A DNA stretch of 64,000 bases from Anaerolineales bacterium (GCA_016929095.1 JAFGJM010000017.1:1-64000); one strand, 5' to 3'; shown: positions 17,168-25,788, numbered from the stretch's first letter. A program made the numbers and translations. Notes: generated by a model from the sequence alone, not told the origin.

Positions 17168-17428
17168 GTGAGAGTGTTCAATAATGCAAGAAAAGTATTT
17201 ACAGTTGATCACTTTACACCTCAAGCAATAGCTAAAAATATCCTCGGATGGAGAGGAAAACAAATTATCTCTCCTGAGAATATTCAGCATCTTTCTAAGT
17301 CGTGCCATCGAGAGAAAGATTGTACGACCCAAGAAAGACTTACTGCTTTGTATCGTCAAAGAAGGGGAGGAGAAATTACCTTAAGTGATGTAAAGAGTTG
17401 GGCTAGGGAGTCTGAATATAATTATTGA
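17168..17428 (+). CDS. Small hypothetical protein
   Basis: An 86-codon frame opening with GTG at 17168. The middle (SPENIQHLSKSCHREKDCTTQERLTALYRQRRGG) has a C-H-x3-D pattern reminiscent of an HNH endonuclease fragment, but the upstream finger half is missing. There is no clear ribosome binding site. Its end overlaps the 3' end of the converging gene by 7 bp. Either a truncated remnant or a small protein; low certainty. Confidence 0.35.
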   Translation: MRVFNNARKVFTVDHFTPQAIAKNILGWRGKQIISPENIQHLSKSCHREKDCTTQERLTALYRQRRGGEITLSDVKSWARESEYNY

Positions 17429-18516
17429 AGATCAAACTCCCAAGTCATTTTCTCCATCCCACCAATTTCATCAATTACAAAATATAGTTTAGTTGCTTTC
17501 TGGTTAATAATTCCTTTAAAACTAATAGGAGTAATGTTTCTACCAAAATGGACTTCACCAGTATGACCAGGGTCGATTGTTTCCTGATTCACTTCTTCGT
17601 AAGTAACATCACCAAAACCAACGTGAGGCTTGATTTCGTTTCCAAGGTCATCGAAGACGTGGAAAGATTGGTACTGGTATCTTAGGATGTATTGGGTTGG
17701 TCTTTTGTTACTAATAACTATCTTAAACCCCACATACTCCTCATAAATCCTAACCATTTCTAAAGGGACAACTACAAATATCCCATTCTTTGAAAAACTT
17801 TGACCAACTTTAATAACAGAACCTGCAGGAGGGTATTGCTCTGGTTGAAAACCATAGTCAGTCGGAGTTGGTTCTGGAGTAAAAGTAACAGTAGGCGGTT
17901 GGGTAACTGTATCTGTCTCAATAATCGTTACTGGTTCGGTGGTATCGGTAAGTGGCTGTGTTGTGACGGCTTGTGTTATCTCTTCAGGCCGAATTGAATT
18001 TATAAGTATCCCCGCAAGAATGGCGATTACACAAACTGAAATAAAAAGGAGAGATACTAAAACAGCGATCAATCTCCCGTTCCCATTTCTTCTTTGGGGT
18101 ACTGGTGGAGTCCTGGTTATTTGTGGTTCTTCTTTTGTTTGATCTGGATAAAAAACAGCAGGTGCAGGAATTGGGGGAGCCTCTGGAACCCTCTGAATAG
18201 CCTCTAAACTCGGGTAGAGGGTAAAAAACTCACTAGCGTACTCTCTGTAGAGAATATCTCTTTTTACCTGATCGTCCCCAGAAATACCCAGTTTTTTGTA
18301 AATTTCACTCAAAAAATTCCTTGTGGAGCTTTCAGCAAATCCGATTTTATCTGATAAATCCTTTATCTTTATATCTTTGTTTTGAATGACATAAAATAAA
18401 ACCTCTTTCTCCCTCTGAGTTAGACCCTCTATTTTAGATTTTTTCTCGGCAAACATTGCAGATCTCTCAATATGGTTCCATAGGCTTGAAAATTCATTTT
18501 TAGTGCGGATAATCAA
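17422..18516 (-). CDS. LuxR-type HTH protein with one membrane segment and secreted Ig-like domain
   Basis: A protein of up to 364 residues. Residues about 30-90 are a LuxR/GerE-type HTH (LTQREKEVLFYVIQNKDIKIKDLSDKIGFAESSTRNFLSEIYKKLG). After a Pro-rich linker comes one membrane span (about 149-171) and a Thr/Pro-rich stalk (TVTFTPEPTPT). The extracytoplasmic beta domain of about 130 residues resembles DUF4352-type folds. The layout suggests a sensor that binds DNA inside and senses outside. The longest frame begins with TTG and lacks a Shine-Dalgarno; an ATG at 18456 (residue 21) is a good alternative and keeps the HTH. It diverges from the membrane-protein genes to the right. Confidence 0.65.
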   Translation of the reverse strand: MIIRTKNEFSSLWNHIERSAMFAEKKSKIEGLTQREKEVLFYVIQNKDIKIKDLSDKIGFAESSTRNFLSEIYKKLGISGDDQVKRDILYREYASEFFTLYPSLEAIQRVPEAPPIPAPAVFYPDQTKEEPQITRTPPVPQRRNGNGRLIAVLVSLLFISVCVIAILAGILINSIRPEEITQAVTTQPLTDTTEPVTIIETDTVTQPPTVTFTPEPTPTDYGFQPEQYPPAGSVIKVGQSFSKNGIFVVVPLEMVRIYEEYVGFKIVISNKRPTQYILRYQYQSFHVFDDLGNEIKPHVGFGDVTYEEVNQETIDPGHTGEVHFGRNITPISFKGIINQKATKLYFVIDEIGGMEKMTWEFDLQ

Positions 18517-18530
18517 TCATGGAGGCTAAA

Positions 18531-18956
18531 ATGAATACCCAAATTTTAGAGAAGTTAGATTTAGACTATGAAGTAATCGGTAAAGGTAGGTTGCCGACTG
18601 AACCAATGCAGATAGGCGATTGGTGGGTGGTACCTGCCCATGTCTACAATTCTACCATTCCCCCGGAAGCTATTGGAAAGGTTTTTGATCTGATTAACCA
18701 AGGTGTAAGGTTAAGAGGACTTTTAGTGGCTGACGATATTCGGAAAACAAAACCACAGGAAAAAAATGAACACGAAAACGAAGCTAATCAAGTAGGAGAT
18801 AGGATTTTCGGCATAATTGCAGGAATCGCCGGAGCTGTTGGAATGCTTGCTCTGGGAATGATCTGGTTATTGGGATCTGTTGTAGCATACGATCCAATGT
18901 TGATAGCGGTTTTAGAAGATGGGAGATGGATATGTATTCACTCATGGTACGAATGA
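18531..18956 (+). CDS. Small membrane protein of the element
   Basis: A 141-residue protein from the ATG at 18531, chosen because GGAGG at 18521-18525 fits it better than the in-frame ATG at 18519. The N-terminal 80 residues are soluble (MQIGDWWVVPAHVYN, then FDLINQGVRLRGLLVADD). One or two hydrophobic spans follow (IFGIIAGIAGAVGMLALGMIWLLGSVVAY). No family recognised. It is the first gene of a run leading to the second VirD4-like ATPase. Confidence 0.55.
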   Translation: MNTQILEKLDLDYEVIGKGRLPTEPMQIGDWWVVPAHVYNSTIPPEAIGKVFDLINQGVRLRGLLVADDIRKTKPQEKNEHENEANQVGDRIFGIIAGIAGAVGMLALGMIWLLGSVVAYDPMLIAVLEDGRWICIHSWYE

Positions 18957-19051
18957 TACCTTTTGAAATGCCAATGCGGAGTTTTATTATTAACTTATCC
19001 AGTGCCTCTCATGAAAATGATTTGCAAGAGATTGATCTCTTGGATGAATGA
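18932..19051 (+). CDS. Possible 39-residue protein
   Basis: ATG at 18932, preceded by GGGAGA, reads 39 codons, overlapping the end of the previous gene and stopping 12 bp before the next. The C-terminal half is acidic (SHENDLQEIDLLDE). The tight fit between two genes is the main support. Confidence 0.35.
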   Translation: MYSLMVRMIPFEMPMRSFIINLSSASHENDLQEIDLLDE

Positions 19052-19063
19052 GAGGAGGCCGAT

Positions 19064-19483
19064 ATGCTTCAAATGCTATTTGGGATGTTTGAACACGCAT
19101 TAGTCGGCACCTGCCTGGCTGCTCTAAGTTTGGTGCTTTTTAGCCTGGCTGGATTACTGCGATTCTTCCCACGCTTGGCTAGTTTTTTGATGACTTGCTT
19201 GAGAGGATTATTGATTTTATCCTTCCGCTTGTATCACCTGGTCCTCACATTTCTTAATCCTATATCTCAAAACTCTATGGGAATTGACGTTTTATCTGGA
19301 TATTTCCGTTTAATCGCTTGCATCTTGATCTCGCTAACGATTTTTACAGTGATCTTTTTGGTTTTCGGAGCACATTGGTCGGGCTGGCTTTTTCTCATCC
19401 CAATAGTACATGGCTTAGCCGTTGGATTGGCTTGGGATGAAATTGAAAAACCGGGTGGGCTTCAACTGGGAGTAAAAATCTGA
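19064..19483 (+). CDS. Multi-pass membrane protein preceding the second VirD4-like ATPase
   Basis: A 139-residue hydrophobic protein with about four membrane segments (10-32, 42-62, 82-104, 106-122). GAGAGGAGG precedes the ATG. The stop codon overlaps the next start (TGATG), so it is translationally coupled to the ATPase. This could be the membrane anchor that soluble VirD4-like ATPases of this element lack, as in split coupling proteins; that function is inference. Confidence 0.6.
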   Translation: MLQMLFGMFEHALVGTCLAALSLVLFSLAGLLRFFPRLASFLMTCLRGLLILSFRLYHLVLTFLNPISQNSMGIDVLSGYFRLIACILISLTIFTVIFLVFGAHWSGWLFLIPIVHGLAVGLAWDEIEKPGGLQLGVKI

Positions 19484-20919
19484 TGAATCGCGTTTTACAT
19501 AAAGTCCTAGCAACAAACTCAGATGATATCTCTTCGAGTCAACGCTCCACCCACACCCATGTGATCGGTCAGCCGGGTACCGGTAAATCACGGGCTTTGG
19601 AATCGTGGATTATGCAAGATATCAACCTTGGTCATGGGGTGGGGGTTATTGATCCCCATGGCGACCTTTTTCAAAACCTGGTAACCCGCATTGCTTTGAA
19701 GCCGGAGGTGTGGAATAAGGTAATCATCATCGATCCTTGCGATCCACAATGGGTGGTAAGTTTTAACCCACTTGAAGCGGTTAGAGGATTGACGCATGAG
19801 CGATTATCAACATTCCTGACCGATGTGGTTTCCCGCATTTGGAGCCTGGATACAGCTAATTCCCCCAGGATGGTTTGGTTGTTGGCGAATACGTTTTTGG
19901 CTTTGTCAAACTTGAGGTTATCACTTTTAGACCTTCCCCGGTTTTTATTGGATATGGACTATCGGGGGGGATTAATTGACAGAATATCCAATCTTGAAGC
20001 ACGTTCTTATTTTCTTTATGAATTTCCGAAAACCAGTGGTGCAGTTCACCAATGGGTCACCCCAGTTCTTAATAAAATTGGAGGTCTAATCTTTGACCCT
20101 GATATCCGATTAATGCTGGCCGGAGAATCTGGGATAAATTTTCGCAATGTTATGGATCAAGGGAACATTTTGTTAGTTCATCTACCAAAAGGCATCATCG
20201 GTGAAGGTCCAAGCGCATTGTTAGGTGCATTTATTGTGGCACACCTTCAAAAGGCAGCTTTATCCCGGGCAGACTTAAACAAACGTAATTCTTTTTATCT
20301 CTACCTGGATGAATTTCAAAATTACACCACTGACAATATCAATGATATTCTTTCAGAATCGAGAAAATATGCTCTCTCGTTGATTTTGGCACATCAATAC
20401 CTGGATCAATTGTCAACCGACTTACGTAATGCTGTGCTCAATACAGCTGGTACTCTCGCTTGTTTCCGAGTGGGTTACCAGGATGCCAGCAGATTGGTTA
20501 GGGATATCTTTCCATCCCAAGAATTTCTTTCCACTTCCACAACGAGTGTTGTGATTAATAAAATCGGAAATTGGCCAATTTTGGGATTGGAGAGCCAATC
20601 TAAGCCTTTGGGTTGGGAAGGATTGGCGATGGGATTAACAAAGCTTTCTCGGAGAGAATTTTGGGTAAAGCAGCGTGGACGGCGAAATCCGGTCAAACTG
20701 AGAACACAGGATATGCCGGATATCATATTGACTCATGAAGTTGAGAAGATGAAATGTGAGCTCTTGGATTATTCAGGTTCAAGGTTTGGAAGGTTGAAGG
20801 AAGAAGTTAGGGAGAAGCAAGCTTCAGCAAAGGCAACAATTTATGAACCAAAAGGTGGGAGAAAACTTGTTAATGAAAGTGATACACCGGATGATAACTA
20901 TTCACTTTGGGATTCTTAG
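19483..20919 (+). CDS. VirD4/TraD-like DNA-translocating ATPase (second copy)
   Basis: A 478-residue ATPase of the same family and exact length as the one at 13966-15402. Walker A is IGQPGTGKSRA, then GVIDPHGDLF; Walker B is FYLYLDEFQNY, then LAHQYLDQL. Sequence between the motifs has diverged strongly, so the two are old paralogues with presumably separate jobs. It is coupled to an upstream membrane protein and followed 14 bp later by the replication-relaxation gene, which fits a coupling protein acting with a relaxase-like partner. Confidence 0.8.
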   Translation: MNRVLHKVLATNSDDISSSQRSTHTHVIGQPGTGKSRALESWIMQDINLGHGVGVIDPHGDLFQNLVTRIALKPEVWNKVIIIDPCDPQWVVSFNPLEAVRGLTHERLSTFLTDVVSRIWSLDTANSPRMVWLLANTFLALSNLRLSLLDLPRFLLDMDYRGGLIDRISNLEARSYFLYEFPKTSGAVHQWVTPVLNKIGGLIFDPDIRLMLAGESGINFRNVMDQGNILLVHLPKGIIGEGPSALLGAFIVAHLQKAALSRADLNKRNSFYLYLDEFQNYTTDNINDILSESRKYALSLILAHQYLDQLSTDLRNAVLNTAGTLACFRVGYQDASRLVRDIFPSQEFLSTSTTSVVINKIGNWPILGLESQSKPLGWEGLAMGLTKLSRREFWVKQRGRRNPVKLRTQDMPDIILTHEVEKMKCELLDYSGSRFGRLKEEVREKQASAKATIYEPKGGRKLVNESDTPDDNYSLWDS

Positions 20920-20933
20920 TGTGATAAGGTGAA

Positions 20934-21866
20934 ATGATGCGATTTCAATCTCGTGATGGAGAAATCTTGAAGATGATCTACGAAAACGATGGAGTCGTAG
21001 CTAAGCGCCATTTAAAAAATCTGTTTTGGCGTGATTCAAGCCAGCGGGCAATGGAACAGAGATTATCGAAACTCTATCGAGAAGGATATATTTCATGGCC
21101 TGATCGAGATCATCGGAAAATCTATCCAATCCCGGAACCTATTTGTTGGTTGGGTTGGCAAGGAGCATTGTATATCGCTGGTATCAATGGTGCAAAGGTG
21201 AGTCAACCAATCGGAACTAACGAAAACCAAATGCGTAACCTTCAGAAGAAATTACAAAGCCAGGGTGTGCGTTGGGTACGTGAACCGAAATGGAGTTTCT
21301 TACGCCATGATCTTGCAATTATAGATTTTCGTTTATTACTCCAATTTTCACTAAGTCAATTGAAAAACATGGGATTAGAACGATGGCTTCCTGAAAGCGA
21401 ATTTCGCATAGACATGGATATTGTTAATTTTAATTTCAAACAAAAAGAGGGGAAGATTCTCCGGATGAAACGCGGTGTTTGCCCGGATGCTTACTTCGAA
21501 ATCATTGATCATGATCGATTAAGACAAGGCCAACCAGCCAAAGCCAGATTTTTGTTGGAAATTGATATGGGAACGCATGATAATCCAAGCTTTGGAAAAT
21601 ACAAAGCCTTACCGGGAGTAGCATATATTAAAAGCAATAGTTATCGAGATCGCTTTGGCAGCAATCATGGAATTTGGCTGGTAGTTACCAGTGGGGGAGA
21701 GAAGCGCATGATGAATTTACTTAACCAGACAAAAGAGAGAACTGACAAGGAGGCTGGACTGTTTTACTTTTCCACATTCAATCTTTTGTATGGTGGCAAT
21801 CTACTCACCAATTCAATTTGGTGGCGAGCCGATCAATCATCACCTGTTTCAATATTGAGTAATTGA
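20934..21866 (+). CDS. Replication-relaxation family protein
   Basis: A 310-residue protein of the Replic_Relax type. An N-terminal winged helix (RDGEILKMIYENDGVVAKRHLKNLFW, then RLSKLYREGYISWP) is followed by a nuclease-like C-terminal half with WSFLRHDLAIIDFRLLL, PDAYFEI and FLLEIDMGTHD, where the spaced Asp/Glu residues resemble a metal site. Members occur in conjugative and mobilisable elements and are thought to act at origins of transfer or replication. AGGTGA precedes the start. No other relaxase candidate is in the element. Confidence 0.75.
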   Translation: MMRFQSRDGEILKMIYENDGVVAKRHLKNLFWRDSSQRAMEQRLSKLYREGYISWPDRDHRKIYPIPEPICWLGWQGALYIAGINGAKVSQPIGTNENQMRNLQKKLQSQGVRWVREPKWSFLRHDLAIIDFRLLLQFSLSQLKNMGLERWLPESEFRIDMDIVNFNFKQKEGKILRMKRGVCPDAYFEIIDHDRLRQGQPAKARFLLEIDMGTHDNPSFGKYKALPGVAYIKSNSYRDRFGSNHGIWLVVTSGGEKRMMNLLNQTKERTDKEAGLFYFSTFNLLYGGNLLTNSIWWRADQSSPVSILSN

Positions 21867-21898
21867 GTTAAAAATAATCGACAATAGGAGATATCAGA

Positions 21899-22105
21899 AT
21901 GAATGAAGCAGTTTATATAAGACCACAAAGACTTCTCAGGGCGATAGAAGTGGCGGAAATCCTCAGTATCAGCCGGGCTTTTGCTTACCGGTTGATGCAG
22001 CAAGGAAAAATCCCCACGGTGTGTATCGCAGGAGCACGACGCGTTCGACCTGAAGATTTATCAAGATATATCAACAAGTCATTATCCATCGGGGATCAGA
22101 ATTAA
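21899..22105 (+). CDS. Excisionase-like HTH protein
   Basis: A 68-residue protein dominated by an excisionase-type HTH (RAIEVAEILSISRAFAYRLMQQGKIPTVCIAGARRVRPEDLSRYI). TAGGAGA precedes the ATG. It sits 127 bp before the integrase gene, the usual xis-int order, and probably binds near the attachment site to direct excision. Confidence 0.75.
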   Translation: MNEAVYIRPQRLLRAIEVAEILSISRAFAYRLMQQGKIPTVCIAGARRVRPEDLSRYINKSLSIGDQN

Positions 22106-22232
22106 TGGTTCCAGTTATCTTCTCCTCTTTCTTATTAGCGGTTAGAATTAAGGGCGTAATTTCGCACCTTAACAGCTTAATAGGACAGAGCAGAGTTGCC
22201 TTTCCTTCACTTTCAAATAAGGAGTAAAGGAA

Positions 22233-23390
22233 ATGGCTAGAAAAAATCGTGGTCGAAATGAAGGGTCGTTACACCAACGTCCCAACGGAACCTGGCGAGC
22301 GCAACTTAGTGTCAATGGTAAACGGGTCAGTAAGGGGTTTAAAAATAAAGCAGATGCTCAATCCTGGTTGAGAGATTTCCAGGTAAAAATATTTCAAGGG
22401 CTCGATTATAAAGGCAGTTTAATCACCCTTGAAGAATACTTGCATCAATGGCTAGAAAATTATTCGCCGTCTCTGCGTGATAAAACTGCTGACCAATATT
22501 CGAGAACAATAAAGAAACACATAAATCCTTATCTTGGGAAAACTCCTCTAAAAGACTTGAGCTTAGCTAGAATTGAACAATTCTATGCCACATTAGTTCA
22601 AAATAATGTGGGAATTCGTACGGTTCGACTTAGTCATGTCGTTTTACATCGATCATTAGATAAAGCCGTTCGATATGGACTTTTGACTCATAACCCTACC
22701 CAGGGAGCAACACTTCCTCGATATCGACATGGGGATATGAAAGTTTTAGATGAAAGCCAGGTGTCGCGTTTTCTTGTTGCTGCTCGGTATAGCACCTACC
22801 AGGGTTTGTATCACCTGGCAGTCACAACCGGAATGCGTCTTGGAGAACTTGTTGGCTTGAAATGGTCAGATGTTTATTTCAATACTGGAGCGATTACTGT
22901 ACAACGCCAGGTTCAAGATGTTCGTGGTCAGGGTTGGACTTTCCAAGAACCGAAGACGCGCAGTGGACGACGAACGGTAAAGGTAGGGGAGGGTTGTTTA
23001 CAATCCTTGCGTATCCAACTCGAAAAGCAGCAAAATCAAAAGGCATTGGTTGGTGAGCGTTGGCAGGAATTCGACCTTGTCTTTACCAGCAAGGTTGGAA
23101 CGCCAATTGATCCCAGTAATCTACGGTTAGATTTCAAGAAAGTTCTTCATCAGGCTGGTTTACCTCAAATTCGCTTTCATGATTTGAGGCATACCGCTGC
23201 TTCTTTAATGCTCAATAGAGGCATACCGTTTATTGTGGTATCCAGAATTCTTGGGCATTCTAAACCCAGCATTACATTAGACATCTATGGGCATTTGCTT
23301 ACCGATATGCTGGATGAAGCAGCTCGGATCATGGATGAGGTAGTGACGCCGATCAGGGTGGAAATTAAAAAATCGGTTGAAAAATCCTGA
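22233..23390 (+). CDS. Tyrosine recombinase (site-specific integrase)
   Basis: A 385-residue phage/ICE-type integrase. The N-terminus has an AP2-like arm-binding region (GSLHQRPNGTWRAQLSVNGKRVSKGFKNKADAQSWL), followed by a SAM-like core-binding domain (about 60-165). The catalytic domain carries TTGMRLGEL (Arg), HDLRHTAASL (His-x-x-Arg), LGHSKPS (His) and LDIYGH (the Tyr nucleophile). AAGGAG precedes the ATG at 22233. It ends 131 bp from the 3' end of a tRNA-Arg gene, the standard target of this class. Confidence 0.93.
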   Translation: MARKNRGRNEGSLHQRPNGTWRAQLSVNGKRVSKGFKNKADAQSWLRDFQVKIFQGLDYKGSLITLEEYLHQWLENYSPSLRDKTADQYSRTIKKHINPYLGKTPLKDLSLARIEQFYATLVQNNVGIRTVRLSHVVLHRSLDKAVRYGLLTHNPTQGATLPRYRHGDMKVLDESQVSRFLVAARYSTYQGLYHLAVTTGMRLGELVGLKWSDVYFNTGAITVQRQVQDVRGQGWTFQEPKTRSGRRTVKVGEGCLQSLRIQLEKQQNQKALVGERWQEFDLVFTSKVGTPIDPSNLRLDFKKVLHQAGLPQIRFHDLRHTAASLMLNRGIPFIVVSRILGHSKPSITLDIYGHLLTDMLDEAARIMDEVVTPIRVEIKKSVEKS

Positions 23391-23417
23391 ATTTCAGGTC
23401 TTTTCTATTCTTCGGAA

Positions 23418-23444
23418 TTGCACCCAATTGCACCAACTTGCACC
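23418..23444 (+). repeat. Three TTGCACC direct repeats at exact 10-bp period
   Basis: TTGCACC occurs at 23418, 23428 and 23438, one helical turn apart, between the integrase gene and the tRNA. The placement is typical of arm-type or excisionase binding sites at the end of an integrated element. Confidence 0.6.
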
Positions 23445-23456
23445 AGCATAAAGTAA

Positions 23457-23478
23457 CCCGTTTTGTTTTCGGGCTTTT
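23457..23478 (+). terminator. Weak terminator after the integrase gene
   Basis: CCCG (23457-23460) and CGGG (23470-23473) form a short stem followed by CTTTTT. The stem is only four to five base pairs. Confidence 0.4.
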
Positions 23479-23521
23479 TACCGCCATATATGTGCATATT
23501 GATGTCGATGACCCCCATATA

Positions 23522-23597
23522 TGGCGCCCCCGGCGCGATTCGAACGCGCAACCGTCTGATCCGAAGTCAGGTGCTCTGTCCATTGAGCTACGAGGGC
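23522..23597 (-). tRNA. tRNA-Arg (anticodon UCG)
   Basis: The reverse strand folds as a full 76-nt tRNA: acceptor GCCCTCG/CGGGGGC, D-stem GCTC/GAGC, anticodon loop CTTCGGA, T-arm GCGCG-TTCGAAT-CGCGC, discriminator G and an encoded CCA. The anticodon UCG decodes CGA. One C-A mismatch occurs at the top of the anticodon stem. Its 3' end faces the integrase gene, so it is the probable attachment site and was restored intact on integration. Confidence 0.95.
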
Positions 23598-23607
23598 GAC
23601 AGGGTGA

Positions 23608-23635
23608 ATTATACTCTACCTCTCCCCCTGTGCAA
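23608..23635 (-). promoter_or_regulatory. Promoter of the tRNA-Arg gene
   Basis: On the reverse strand TTGCAC (23635-23630) and a perfect TATAAT (23613-23608) are 16 bp apart, ending 11 bp before the tRNA 5' end. Confidence 0.65.
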
Positions 23636-23697
23636 GTGGTTTTTACTCATTCAGGTAAATAGGTGATTATATATTACTCGAGATAGATCTGAGAGTT

Positions 23698-23885
23698 ATT
23701 ACGGCGCCGGATCCCAAACTTGTTACTCAGAGTGGTGAAAGAAGATAGACAGCACAATACTGCCATGAGACATTTAAAAAATCCCCGCATCGCCAATGGT
23801 GTTAATGATGCCATTGGTGGATACCCCAGCCATGTTTATACGCTGCTTCGGTATTATCCGTAGCAACTGCTTCAATCTCCACTGT
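23698..23885 (-). pseudogene. Decayed 3' fragment of a serine-hydrolase (beta-lactamase-like) gene
   Basis: The reverse strand encodes, across one frameshift, IEA-VATDNTEAAYKHGW and then VSTNGIINTIGDAG. This corresponds to the KHGWVSTNGIINTIGDAG segment near the C-terminus of the intact gene at 37167-38651. The following bases (CGGATCCCA, then TGGTG-AAGAAGAT) also match the end of that gene. Everything upstream of this segment is missing. It is a truncated, mutated paralogue lying between the tRNA and the hydantoin racemase gene. Confidence 0.75.
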
Positions 23886-24633
23886 TCTGGTCGTAAGGAA
23901 GCGAAAACACCTTGGGCAAGTTGACCAGTTCCTTCCCCTCAAGTGGGGAATAAGCCCGCCGCTTGCTGGTTTGAATGCCACATCCCACAAGCGCCTCTAT
24001 GAGTTTGACCGCCGCGGCGACCCCGTCAACCACCGGGACTCCAAGTTCACGTTTCAGCCGTTCATCCAACCCGGCCATGCCCGCGCAGCCAAGGCTGATC
24101 ACTTCCGCCCCATCTTCTTCGACCGCCTTGCGTGCCTCCGCCAGGATCAAATCCTCAACTTTCTCCTTTCCTAACCCTTCAAGGGCTAAGACGGCTGTAC
24201 CCGTGGAGCGGACAGAGGCGCACCGTTCCTTAATACCAAATGCTTTTATGGCGTCCCAGAACATTGTAATGGCTCGATCGCCGGAGCTGATCACGCTGAA
24301 GGTATGACCTGCTATGCAAGCCAGATAGAGCGAGGCTTCCATGATCCCCAACACCGGTTGATTCAACATCTCTCTGGCGGCGTGAATGACGGGGTGATTG
24401 CCGTAACAGGCAATGATAAAACCGTCGAATTCCGCTTGATGGGCAATGAGAACCTCCAGGCAAGGAGTACAGCTCAGCAGCTCATCATAAACGCTTTCAA
24501 TGGATCTCGGTCCACTGGAGGGATTAAGGCAGACCACTTCTGTACCCGGTGATTTGACCGCCTCCCCGGCTTTTTGAATAGCTCTGGTGAAGTCTTCAGA
24601 GGTATTTGGGTTCAGAATCAATATTTTCATCAC
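23872..24633 (-). CDS. Hydantoin racemase (Asp/Glu racemase superfamily)
   Basis: A 253-residue cytoplasmic enzyme. It begins with ILILNPNTSEDFT and carries the two catalytic Cys motifs of the cofactor-independent racemase family, IIACYGNHP (about 75) and ISLGCAGMAG (about 180), both intact. Hydantoin racemases interconvert D- and L-5-substituted hydantoins so that a stereospecific hydantoinase can use both. It is the last gene of the minus-strand cluster with transporter and hydantoinase. ATG at 24633 or the next codon could be used. Confidence 0.8.
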   Translation of the reverse strand: MMKILILNPNTSEDFTRAIQKAGEAVKSPGTEVVCLNPSSGPRSIESVYDELLSCTPCLEVLIAHQAEFDGFIIACYGNHPVIHAAREMLNQPVLGIMEASLYLACIAGHTFSVISSGDRAITMFWDAIKAFGIKERCASVRSTGTAVLALEGLGKEKVEDLILAEARKAVEEDGAEVISLGCAGMAGLDERLKRELGVPVVDGVAAAVKLIEALVGCGIQTSKRRAYSPLEGKELVNLPKVFSLPYDQNSGD

Positions 24634-24861
24634 AAATTCCTTTTTGTTGCAGGCGGTAGGTTCTTCATCAACCTGGCAATGGCAGCGGCTGTTTCCGCAT
24701 CATGCCCCGAAAAGCAAGTACATCGGGTGAGCTTCTGCGCCAAGCGGATAGCTCCGACTGCGGATTTTGTGTCAATTCCAAGCTGAAATCTCCTTTCAAA
24801 TTGGAGATAATTAACCAGATGCCATTGTTATGATGAGAGCGATAATTCGCCCTCGCACAGG

Positions 24862-25788
24862 TTAGATATCCTTCGGATCGTAGGATGCTCCCCAGGTTTT
24901 TGGCGGCTTTGTACGCCCGACCAAACCTGCAAGCGCAGCCACTGTGATGAGATAAGGCAGCATCTGGAAGAACTGGTAAGGAATGACTGAACCTCCAGTC
25001 TGCATTCTCAATTGGGCTGCATCTGCGGCGCCGAACACCAGACACGCCAGTGCGGTCCTCAATGGATCCCAGCCACCCACGACAACCGCAGCCAGAACAA
25101 CAAACCCGCGCCCGGCAGTCATACCTCCGGATGCAAAGTACCCTACCTCGCCGAGGGTCAATGCGCAGCCTCCTAATGCGGCAAAGATCCCACTCAGGAT
25201 TACCGCCTGATACTTCAATCTGATCACTGGTAGACCAGCCGTTGCTGCTGATTGTGGATTATCCCCAACAGCACGCACATTCAAACCCCAAGTGGTGCGA
25301 TATAGAACCCAGGCCGCAATGAAGGGTAGAATCAAGGCGATCCATGTATTCACCGGCTGCCGGAATAGCACAGGGCCAATGATCGGGATATCCCCAAAGC
25401 TGGCGGGGAACAGTATTGGGAACGTCGCAACCCGCTCAGATCGGGTCTCGGAAAGCATGGCAAATAAAAGATTCGTTCCGCCAAGCGCTGCGAGGTTGAA
25501 CATCAAGCCGGTAACAACATGATTGGTCTTTCGTGAAACGGTCAAGTAGGCGAATGCCGACCCGAGCAGGAAACCAAGGAGCGCAGTGCCAATTACAGCC
25601 CAAAGGACATTACCTGTATAGTAACTGATGGCGATCCCTGCCAGGGCTCCAAAGAGCATGGTTCCCTCAATGCCCATATTGATAATGCCTGATCGTTCGG
25701 AGAACACTTCACCCACAGAGACTAACATCAGTGGTCCTCCCCATCGTAATGCTGCTTGCAGCCAATCGATAATTTGGTCAGCCGACAT
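24862..25788 (-). CDS. BMP-type ABC transporter permease, second subunit
   Basis: A 308-residue integral membrane protein with eight to ten hydrophobic spans, of the branched-chain/ribose-like permease fold used by nucleoside (YufQ/NupQ-type) importers. The segment GEVFSERSGIINMGIEGTMLFGAL is the conserved cytoplasmic region seen in this subfamily. Its start overlaps the end of the first permease gene by 11 bp. Confidence 0.85.
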   Translation of the reverse strand: MSADQIIDWLQAALRWGGPLMLVSVGEVFSERSGIINMGIEGTMLFGALAGIAISYYTGNVLWAVIGTALLGFLLGSAFAYLTVSRKTNHVVTGLMFNLAALGGTNLLFAMLSETRSERVATFPILFPASFGDIPIIGPVLFRQPVNTWIALILPFIAAWVLYRTTWGLNVRAVGDNPQSAATAGLPVIRLKYQAVILSGIFAALGGCALTLGEVGYFASGGMTAGRGFVVLAAVVVGGWDPLRTALACLVFGAADAAQLRMQTGGSVIPYQFFQMLPYLITVAALAGLVGRTKPPKTWGASYDPKDI

